This document shows positions 57,961-64,000 of a stretch of 64,000 nucleotides of DNA, piece by piece. The position numbers and the translations under genes were made by a program. How positions within the stretch are numbered: the stretch's first letter is position 1; every line of letters starts with the position of its first letter. This DNA is from Glaciihabitans sp. INWT7 (lineage in GTDB: Bacteria; Actinomycetota; Actinomycetes; Actinomycetales; Microbacteriaceae), in contig NZ_CP043653.1 in NCBI RefSeq assembly GCF_014217685.1, positions 3,228,419 through 3,292,418 on the forward strand. Direction: 5' to 3'. Below the pieces are notes generated by a model. The model was not told the DNA's origin. It saw only the letters and a program-made list of their open reading frames with translations, and did not search any database.

Positions 57961-58278
57961 GTGCCAGATTCCCCCGTTTTCCCGCCTGCCGTGGTCGCTG
58001 CCGTGCTCTCCCACATGAATTCCGACCATGCCGACGACAACCTGCTCATCGCGCGGGCCTTCGCCGACCCGGCCGCTGCGGCGTGCACGATGACCTCGCT
58101 CGACGGTGAGGCCGGCTACTGGAGCTATGTCGTCGAGCGGACCGGCGGCCGTCACGAAAGGGATTTGCGGATGCCGTGGGCGGCGGCCATCACGGAGCGC
58201 GCCGAGATCCGACGCGAGATCGTGTCGCTCTACGACCAGGCGCACGCTCGCCTCGGCACCACCCCTCGAGAGCACTGA
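57961..58278 (+). CDS. DUF2470 (HugZ C-terminal-like) protein
   Basis: 105 residues from GTG 57961. It contains VLSHMNSDHADDNLLIARAF, the hallmark of the DUF2470 domain found at the C-terminus of HugZ-type heme-degrading proteins and alone in actinobacteria, where it contacts heme. The N-terminal flavin-reductase-like domain is absent. A heme oxygenase with an iron box lies 1.2 kb downstream. It is divergent from the DinB-like gene. Confidence 0.87.
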   Translation: MPDSPVFPPAVVAAVLSHMNSDHADDNLLIARAFADPAAAACTMTSLDGEAGYWSYVVERTGGRHERDLRMPWAAAITERAEIRREIVSLYDQAHARLGTTPREH

Positions 58279-58394
58279 GGCTACGCTGGGCACTCGCTGA
58301 GCGCCCGGTGGACATCCCCTACCAAACCCCCGGACGCGCGGCCACGAATACCTAGTCAAGCGAGACACCCGTCGAGCTGTAGAGGAGAAACATC

Positions 58395-58805
58395 ATGTCC
58401 AAGTCACCCAACCGCCTGCTCGCGACCGTCTTCGGCGCGGTCTACCTTCTCGTCGGCCTGCTCGGCTTCACGGCAACCTCGGGTGTCGGCTTCTTCGACG
58501 TCAAGGGCGGCCTTCTGCTCGGCATCTTCGAGGTCAACGTGTTCCACAACGTCGCCCACCTCCTGATCGGCGCCGCGCTGCTCATTGCCGGACTGTCGAG
58601 CCTTCGCGCGTCCAAGGCCGTCAACACCACCATCGGAGCCGCGTACCTGCTGCTCGGTATCGTCGGCCTGTTCATCCTCAACTCGGCCGCGAACATCCTC
58701 GCCATCAACACCGCGGACAACGTGCTGCACTTCGGTAGCGCCGTGATCCTGCTCGGCGTCGGGCTCGGCGCGGACAAGGCAGTTCGCGCCCACGCCGCCG
58801 CGTAG
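58395..58805 (+). CDS. DUF4383 membrane protein
   Basis: 136 residues with four membrane helices (LLATVFGAVYLLVGLLGF, VFHNVAHLLIGAALLIAGL, IGAAYLLLGIVGLFILN, VLHFGSAVILLGVGLG). The paired His motifs FHNVAHL and VLHFGSA are typical of DUF4383. Function unknown. It starts at an ATG after AGGAGAAA and lies 36 bp before another small membrane protein, possibly one operon. Confidence 0.9.
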   Translation: MSKSPNRLLATVFGAVYLLVGLLGFTATSGVGFFDVKGGLLLGIFEVNVFHNVAHLLIGAALLIAGLSSLRASKAVNTTIGAAYLLLGIVGLFILNSAANILAINTADNVLHFGSAVILLGVGLGADKAVRAHAAA

Positions 58806-58841
58806 TCGCATCCGCTCGATCGATCGCAGGGGAGAGTTCTC

Positions 58842-59405
58842 ATGTCTGTCATCACCCGTTCGTGGCTGTCCTTCGCCGCCATCGGTGCCGGAGTGATCCA
58901 TCTGGCACTCGTGATCAGCTCTCCCCTCGCCGTCGGCATCCCCCTGGCGATGTTCGGCCTTGCCGAGCTCACCTGGGGCGTGCTCATCCTCGTGAAGGAC
59001 CGATTGCTCGTGCCTCGGCTCGCGCAGGCCGGAGCCCTCGCACCGGTGCTGCTCTGGAGCCTCCTCACCGTGACGGCCACCCTTCTCGCCGCTCCCCAGA
59101 TCGCGGCATCGCTGCGATTCGTCCCGATGGGCATCGCCGCTCTCTTCGAACTCTTCATCGCCGCAATACTCAGCGTGATACTGCGCCGACGGTCGACTGC
59201 GACTGCGACTGCGACTGCGGCAGCGCGGGAGCCGAAGGCCCCCGGTGCGGTGAGATACCTCGCCGCCGTGATGCTCGCCGGAATTCTGGTCGGTGGTCTC
59301 ACCACCCCGGTTCTCGCCGCGACCCAGGCCGGGACTGTGGCGATGCAACACGGCGGGACCATGGGCGGGATGATGGATATGAACATGCCGGGAATGGGCC
59401 ACTGA
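58842..59405 (+). CDS. Membrane protein with Met/His-rich tail
   Basis: 187 residues with about five membrane helices. A cytoplasmic-looking RRRSTATATATAAA linker is encoded by a short tandem repeat (GACTGC units, 59206-59219). The C-terminus reads VAMQHGGTMGGMMDMNMPGMGH: Met and His spacing of this kind binds Cu(I) in other proteins, so a copper or heavy-metal link is suggested but unproven. No family recognised. Just before the heme oxygenase promoter region. Confidence 0.7.
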   Translation: MSVITRSWLSFAAIGAGVIHLALVISSPLAVGIPLAMFGLAELTWGVLILVKDRLLVPRLAQAGALAPVLLWSLLTVTATLLAAPQIAASLRFVPMGIAALFELFIAAILSVILRRRSTATATATAAAREPKAPGAVRYLAAVMLAGILVGGLTTPVLAATQAGTVAMQHGGTMGGMMDMNMPGMGH

Positions 59406-59426
59406 CACGCGGTCATCCCGCTAAAC

Positions 59427-59445
59427 TTAGGGTCACCTAACCTGA
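59427..59445 (+). promoter_or_regulatory. DtxR/IdeR-like iron box before heme oxygenase
   Basis: TTAGGGTCACCTAACCTGA matches the 19-bp consensus TTAGGTTAGCCTAACCTAA at 15 positions. It lies 15 bp before the GTG start, fitting iron-dependent repression. Confidence 0.8.
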
Positions 59446-59459
59446 GCTCAGGAGTCGCC

Positions 59460-60107
59460 GTGACCCGTGTCATCCCCTTTTCGCAGGCGCTCCGCGAGCG
59501 CACCTGGTCCGGTCACGGTGACAGTGAGGGGGCTGGCTTTATGTCCGACCTCATGACCGGCAAGGGCACCCGCGAGGATTACATCGCCCTGGTGGCCCAG
59601 CACTTCTTCATCTACGAGGCCCTCGAGGCAGCAGCACAGCGGATGGCGACGGATCCCGTGGCCGCGCCGTTCATCAGCCCGCAGCTCACCCGACTTCCCG
59701 CCATCCGCCTCGACCTCGCCTTCCTGCTGGGCGAAGACTGGCAGCAGCGCATCGCCCCCCTGCCGACCACACGGCGCTACGTCGATCGGCTCAACACCGT
59801 CGCGGCCAGCTGGCCCGGTGGGTTCGTGGCCCACCACTACACGCGGTACCTCGGCGACCTCTCGGGTGGGCAGGTCATCCGCAGTCTCATGCAGCGCCAA
59901 TTCGGGTTCGAGACGAACGGGGTCGGGTTCTACCTCTTCGACCAGATCGCCCGGCCGAAGCAATTCAAGGAGACCTACCGCGAGCAACTGGATGCGGTGG
60001 ACTGGAGCGCAGAAGAACGCGAACGGGTGATCGACGAGGTGCTCATCGCCTACCGCTTCAACACCGAGCTCTTCGAGGACCTGTCGCGCGCGAAGGCAGC
60101 CGCCTAG
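59460..60107 (+). CDS. hmuO: Biliverdin-producing heme oxygenase
   Basis: Opens heme to biliverdin, CO and iron, for iron recovery. 215 residues from GTG 59460 after AGGAG. Proximal His19 in RTWSGHGDSEGAGFM; distal helix YLGDLSGGQVIRSLMQRQFGF (in parts), with the flexible glycines, near 138-158. HYTRYLGDLSGGQ is the family signature. The iron box directly upstream supports induction at low iron. A heme-protein relative (DUF2470) lies nearby. Confidence 0.95.
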   Translation: MTRVIPFSQALRERTWSGHGDSEGAGFMSDLMTGKGTREDYIALVAQHFFIYEALEAAAQRMATDPVAAPFISPQLTRLPAIRLDLAFLLGEDWQQRIAPLPTTRRYVDRLNTVAASWPGGFVAHHYTRYLGDLSGGQVIRSLMQRQFGFETNGVGFYLFDQIARPKQFKETYREQLDAVDWSAEERERVIDEVLIAYRFNTELFEDLSRAKAAA

Positions 60108-60164
60108 CCTCCCCCGCTGCTCTCCGGGGACACTCCGGCGTACCCGGACATCTGCGCACGTTGC

Positions 60165-60212
60165 GGCCCGGCGCGCGGGCCACGAAAGTGCGCGATCGCC
60201 CGCTTTGCGGGC
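60165..60212. terminator. Two hairpins between hmuO and the helicase gene
   Basis: GGCCCG-GCGCG-CGGGCC (60165-60181) and GCCCGC-TTT-GCGGGC (60198-60212) lie between the convergent stops. Neither has a T tract. Confidence 0.6.
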
Positions 60213-60234
60213 CCGTCCGGGCCGCCCCTGCGCG

Positions 60235-61533
60235 CTACGCTTCGATACCCGGCAGCGCCGAGGCGCCACTCATGAAACGCTGCACATCGGGGTCGACGCG
60301 GATGTCGCTCGGTCGCAGCGGCCGCGAGAGGTAGAGCCCCTCGAGCTCGGTGAGGCGGCTGAGCGCCACATAGGTCTGGCCGGCGCTGAAGGTGCCGGAT
60401 CCGAGATCCACGATCGCGCGATCGTAGGTCTTGCCCTGCGACTTGTGGATGGTGACCGCCCATGCCAGTCGCAGCGGAAACTGGGTGAACTCGGCGACGA
60501 TGTCTTTCTTCAGCGTCTTCGTCGACGCGGAATACGTGTATTTGAACTTCTCCCAGATCGCGGGCTGCACCTCGTGCACCTCGCCGTCGACCTCCACGAA
60601 CACGGTCGACGAGATCTTGGTGACGGTGCCCACCGTGCCGTTCACCCAGCGCTGGCCGCCCTCACCGGCGGAATCGTTGCGCAGAAACATCACCCGAGCG
60701 CCCACCTTGAGCTGAAGGGACTCGTCGGCGGGGAACGACCGTCCGCCGAACTCTCCAGAGACATCGGCCTTCGCCGTCTTGACGGCCCCGGGGAGCCGGG
60801 CGAGGGCTGCAGCGTTGATGCGGTTGACGGTGTCGTTGCGGGTGGCGAGGGTGATCGTGCCATCCGTCGGCGCTGGGCGGGCGCCGGTGTCATTGAGGCG
60901 CCCCGCGATCTCCGCGGTGACCATGCCGTGGCGCACCGCGTTGAGCATGAACTTGAACTCGGCCTCGTGCTGGCGATGGATGGTCGTCAGCTCGAAGATG
61001 CGCAGCTCGGTCTCCTGCCACACCTTCGCGTCGAAGAACCACATCGAGCGGTACTGGTCGGTGAAGTAGGCGCGCTCGTCGGCATCCCCCGGCACCGGGG
61101 CGAGCTGGTACGGATCACCGAACAGCACCACCTGCACACCCCCGAATGCGGTGAACGGCTTCTGGCGCGCCTGTCGCAGGCTGCGATCGATGGCATCGAC
61201 CAGGTCGGCGTTGACCATGGAGACTTCGTCGATGACCAGCGTGTCGATGGTGTTGAGCAACTTGCGCAACTCGGGCACCTGGTCGATCGCGTGGTCGGCG
61301 ATGACCCCGATCGGCAGGCGGAAGAGCGAGTGGATGGTCTGCCCGCCCACGTTGAGCGCTGCCACTCCGGTGGGCGCCGCGATCACCACCTGCTTCGCGG
61401 TGTTCCACGACAGATGGTTCAGTAGCGTGGACTTCCCTGTGCCCGCGCGACCCGTGACGAAGATGTTCTCGCGGGTGTTTTCGATGAGCTCGAAGACGGC
61501 GGCCTGCTCGGCGGAGAGCGCGAATTCGGCCAC
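60235..61533 (-). CDS. PIF1-like/AAA helicase
   Basis: 432 residues from GTG 61533, which follows GGGAG. Motif I GRAGTGKSTLL (about 29-39), Ia IAAPTGVAALNVGGQTIHSLF, II LVIDEVSM, III VVLFGDPYQLAPVPG, and the C-terminal motifs VTIHKSQGKTYDRAIVDLG and TYVALSRL define superfamily 1B PIF1/RecD2-type 5'-3' helicases. Whether it acts in repair or replication is not shown. An upstream in-frame ATG lacks a ribosome site. No neighbours suggest an operon. Confidence 0.93.
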   Translation of the reverse strand: MAEFALSAEQAAVFELIENTRENIFVTGRAGTGKSTLLNHLSWNTAKQVVIAAPTGVAALNVGGQTIHSLFRLPIGVIADHAIDQVPELRKLLNTIDTLVIDEVSMVNADLVDAIDRSLRQARQKPFTAFGGVQVVLFGDPYQLAPVPGDADERAYFTDQYRSMWFFDAKVWQETELRIFELTTIHRQHEAEFKFMLNAVRHGMVTAEIAGRLNDTGARPAPTDGTITLATRNDTVNRINAAALARLPGAVKTAKADVSGEFGGRSFPADESLQLKVGARVMFLRNDSAGEGGQRWVNGTVGTVTKISSTVFVEVDGEVHEVQPAIWEKFKYTYSASTKTLKKDIVAEFTQFPLRLAWAVTIHKSQGKTYDRAIVDLGSGTFSAGQTYVALSRLTELEGLYLSRPLRPSDIRVDPDVQRFMSGASALPGIEA

Positions 61534-61650
61534 GATACTTCTCCCTCCCGGCATCCGTAACAGCACTCCAATCTACCGCCGCGGGCCCGTGTCGGTCGGC
61601 GGGAGGGGGCCTTGTGTTGAGAAGCCGGGCACGGGACCGCCACTTAGGAT

Positions 61651-62625
61651 GTGGAGATGCCGCCCCGTATCCTCGCCCGCTGGCTCATGCTGGCGGGGGT
61701 GCTCCTCCTTGCATTCTTTGGCACGGTCACGACCCTCAACCTCACGCTCTACAGCGCCTCGGGGTTCGTCTCCTCCTACCTCTCCGCCGTCGCCCGGCAC
61801 GATGTCGACGGCGCGCGCCGAATGCCGGGAGTGACCGTCAGCCCGACAGGAACCGACGAGCTCCTCGCCCCGGCCGCGCTCTCCTCCCTCACCGACATTC
61901 GCCTGGTGAAGGACACGGATGACGGTGGCGGGCGCCATACCGTCTTATACGGTTACACAATCGGGGGCGCCGAGGGCACCTCATCCTTCGTCGTGGAGCA
62001 CAGCGGCGGACGCCTCGGAGTCTTCTCGGCGTGGCGCTTCGTCCAATCGCCACAGAGCCTGCTCAGCGTCACCGTGAAGCACGGCAGCGGTGTGCTGGCC
62101 AACGGTGTCGCCCTGCCCCCGGTCGCGGCCGACGTCGCTCACGCCTACCGCGTGCTCACCCCGAGCCGGGTGGTCCTGACCCACACCTCGACCTACCTCG
62201 GGTCGGTTCGGGTGTCACCCCTCGTGGATCAGCCGGCGAGCGTCACAGACGCGAGCGTCGACATCCAGGCTAATACGGTCTTCGTGCGCGAGGTGCAGAA
62301 GCAACTCGACAAGTTCCTCGCCGCCTGCACGACGCAGAAGGTGCTGCTGCCCACCGGGTGCCCGATGGGTACTCAGATAACCGACCGGCTGCAGGATGCT
62401 CCCACCTGGTCGATCGTGAGCTACCCGATCGTCACGATCGTGCCAGGGGCCAGCCCGGGGAGTTGGCAGATACCCGAGACCGGGGGGCTCGCCCACCTCA
62501 GGGTGAAGGTGCGGTCGATCTTCGACGGCAGCCTCTCGACCTTCGACGACGACGTGCCGTTCACCGTGCGCTACGTCATCACCTTCGCCGGCGACGGCAG
62601 CCCAGTGATCACCGCTCAGTACTGA
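61651..62625 (+). CDS. Membrane-anchored protein of unknown function
   Basis: 324 residues. One N-terminal signal-anchor helix (RWLMLAGVLLLAFFGTVTTL, about 10-29) then an extracytoplasmic domain. ASGFVSSYLSAVARHDVDGARRMPGV resembles the NTF2-like fold used by secreted actinobacterial proteins. CTTQKVLLPTGCPMG may form a disulfide loop. No known domain. The start is GTG 61651 or ATG 61657. It ends before a very stable hairpin. Confidence 0.75.
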   Translation: MEMPPRILARWLMLAGVLLLAFFGTVTTLNLTLYSASGFVSSYLSAVARHDVDGARRMPGVTVSPTGTDELLAPAALSSLTDIRLVKDTDDGGGRHTVLYGYTIGGAEGTSSFVVEHSGGRLGVFSAWRFVQSPQSLLSVTVKHGSGVLANGVALPPVAADVAHAYRVLTPSRVVLTHTSTYLGSVRVSPLVDQPASVTDASVDIQANTVFVREVQKQLDKFLAACTTQKVLLPTGCPMGTQITDRLQDAPTWSIVSYPIVTIVPGASPGSWQIPETGGLAHLRVKVRSIFDGSLSTFDDDVPFTVRYVITFAGDGSPVITAQY

Positions 62626-62715
62626 GTCCGCGGACCGCGCGCCTGGCGCCAGCCGGCCCGATCGGCGAGCACCCGTGCCGAAGCATCCGCAATCGAATCG
62701 CGGCGGGAACATGCC

Positions 62716-62747
62716 CTCGCGGCGGGAGATACGTCTCCCGCCGCGAG
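62716..62747. terminator. 14-bp perfect hairpin between convergent genes
   Basis: CTCGCGGCGGGAGA (62716-62729), loop TACG, TCTCCCGCCGCGAG (62734-62747). It lies between the stops at 62625 and 62856. The rest of the 230-bp gap has short C-rich direct repeats and a 15-bp repeat, CCCGATCGGCGAGCA (62657-62671), shared with the end of the next gene (62870-62884). Confidence 0.85.
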
Positions 62748-62855
62748 GCTCCGGTTCATCCACGAGCGCGCGCAACCCCCGCCGCACGCGCGCAACCCCC
62801 CACAACCGCCGGGATTTCCGGGCACGGGAACGCCGCTCAACCGCGGGCCGGGCAC

Positions 62856-64000
62856 CTAACGGCGGCCCGCCCGATCGGCGAGCATCCGGTTGTACTCCAG
62901 CAGTTCGGCGTCGCCGTCACGCTCGGCCTTGCGGTCGAGCCGTCTCGCGTCCTTCGCGTCGCTCTTCGACCACATGATCGCCACCGTGATAGCGAGGATG
63001 ATCGTGGGGATCTCCCCCACGCTCCATGCGATGCCACCGCCGGTCTGCTGATCCGCGATCGCGCTCACACCCCAGGCCCGGCCCATCGCCCCGTACCAGT
63101 TGGCCAGCAGCAGGCCCGTGCCCGTGATGAGTGAGAGCCCGAAGAACGCATGGAAGGCCATCGTGCCGAGCAGCACGAGCAGACGCATCGGGTACGGCGC
63201 CCGGTAGGGGAGTGGATCGACGCCGATCAGGGCCTGCACGAAGAGATACCCGGTGATCAGGAAGTGCACGATCATCCAGGTGTGTCCGATGTGGTCCGTC
63301 GTCGCCCAACTGAACAGCGGCGTGTAGTAGAACACCCAGAGCGAGACCACGAACAGCGCCGCCGCCACTATCGGGTTTGACAGCACCGCGGATGCCCGTG
63401 AATGCACGAACAGCATGATCCACTCCCGCGCACCGCGGCTGCCGTCCGAGCGCTTAGCGATCGCGCGGAGGGCGAGCGTGATGGGAGCGGCGGGCACGAG
63501 CAGCACCGGGATCATCATGCCGAGCAGCATGTGCCCGAGCATGTGCACGCTGAACAGATACTTCTCGTAGGCGTTGATTCCCCCGTTGGTCACCCAGAAC
63601 AGCAGGCCGAGGCCGGCGAGCCAGACCACGAGCCGATGCACCGGCCACTTGTCCCCGCGGCGGTGCAGCCTCACGACGCCGGCGATGTAGAAGAACGCGA
63701 GGAAGGCGATGAGAAGCACCCAGAGGTTGTCGAAGTTCCAGGTGGTGAAGTAGCGCGAGAAGGTGAGCTCTGGCGGCAGGGGAGCCTGGGTCAGGATCCA
63801 GGCCGGGCTCGTGAGGGTGGCATCCTGCGACACCGGAGTCGCCGTCTTCGCCAGAGCGGCCGCGACACCGGAGGCCAGTCCCATGAATCCGAGTTCCGCG
63901 GCGATGAGCCACCAGAAGAAGCGGTTGCCGCTGTTGGCCGAGGACTGCATCTTCGCCACCAGGAACCGCCGCTGCCCGAGTCCGAAGAGGCCGAGGGCGA
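62856..64000 (-). CDS. CopD-CtaG fusion: copper/cytochrome oxidase assembly membrane protein, partial
   Basis: The open frame continues in phase off the right edge (LGLFGLGQRRFLVAKM before the internal GTG at 63959), so the start is not in the window. The visible 381 codons include one or two N-terminal helices belonging to a CopD-like part, then a CtaG_caa3-type domain: WPVHRLVVWLAGLGLLFWVTNGG, SVHMLGHMLLGMMIPVLLVPAAP, FVHSRASAVLSNPIVAAALFV (in parts). Several His in helices could bind copper or heme. Fusions of CopD and CtaG of about 650 residues are common in actinobacteria. Charged C-terminal tail. Confidence 0.88.
   Translation of the reverse strand, partial: ALGLFGLGQRRFLVAKMQSSANSGNRFFWWLIAAELGFMGLASGVAAALAKTATPVSQDATLTSPAWILTQAPLPPELTFSRYFTTWNFDNLWVLLIAFLAFFYIAGVVRLHRRGDKWPVHRLVVWLAGLGLLFWVTNGGINAYEKYLFSVHMLGHMLLGMMIPVLLVPAAPITLALRAIAKRSDGSRGAREWIMLFVHSRASAVLSNPIVAAALFVVSLWVFYYTPLFSWATTDHIGHTWMIVHFLITGYLFVQALIGVDPLPYRAPYPMRLLVLLGTMAFHAFFGLSLITGTGLLLANWYGAMGRAWGVSAIADQQTGGGIAWSVGEIPTIILAITVAIMWSKSDAKDARRLDRKAERDGDAELLEYNRMLADRAGRR

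Overview
The window looks like chromosome from a flagellated, pigmented actinobacterium, most likely of the family Microbacteriaceae. It has high GC and many GTG starts. Typical features are the bifunctional-type dCTP deaminase, the GAF/ANTAR regulators, a one-piece flagellar locus carrying csrA and fliW but few other regulators, and a CopD-CtaG fusion. I do not assign a genus.

Layout. 1-3.7 kb: carotenoid/isoprenoid genes (partial crtI, crtB, divergent idi), then dcd and tRNA-Gly(CCC). 3.7-11.6 kb: an accessory block next to the tRNA. It holds a cupin enzyme, an intact IS3-family element (4617-5868) with terminal repeats and a 3-bp target duplication, an XRE-type regulator whose C-terminus the IS has replaced, and a co-directional run of zinc alcohol dehydrogenase, MFS exporter, cyclophilin-like lipoprotein, two aldo/keto reductases and the N-terminal stump of a third. 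11.6-15 kb: small membrane, cupin and VOC proteins and a CYTH-CHAD protein. 15-16.6 kb: a green-type proton-pumping rhodopsin divergent from a MarR regulator, with back-to-back promoters. 16.7-19.7 kb: a 55-residue membrane peptide missed by a length cut-off, and three GAF proteins, two of them with ANTAR domains. 19.8-47.4 kb: a nearly complete flagellar locus, csrA to fliW. Its four main transcription units, and possibly one internal unit, are preceded by the same sigma-28-like promoter, T(A/T)AC-N15-(G/T)CCGATAG. 47.5-57.3 kb: a hydrolase, then an amino-sugar-type catabolic block (MocA-type oxidoreductase, DUF5107/TPR protein, BadF-type sugar kinase; divergent RpiR regulator, SIS protein, NgcEFG-like ABC importer). 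57.4-64 kb: DinB-like protein, DUF2470, two small membrane proteins, a heme oxygenase behind a DtxR/IdeR-like iron box, a PIF1-like helicase, a lipoprotein-like membrane protein and the C-terminal part of CopD-CtaG.

How the parts fit. Carotenoid genes and rhodopsin in one neighbourhood suggest light harvesting, but no retinal-forming dioxygenase is in the window. The flagellar locus encodes export apparatus, basal body, motor, hook, filament, chaperones, sigma factor and the CsrA/FliW pair; I see no flgF/flgG, fliL, flgM or che genes in it, and FliM lacks the usual N-terminal CheY-binding peptide. The strongest unusual observations are the base-level reconstruction of the IS3 insertion that broke a regulator-cupin coupling, the shared flagellar promoter, the rhodopsin/MarR promoter region with motifs repeated behind marR, an FlhF-like protein without a P-loop, and two genes whose best start appears to be ATC or ATT.
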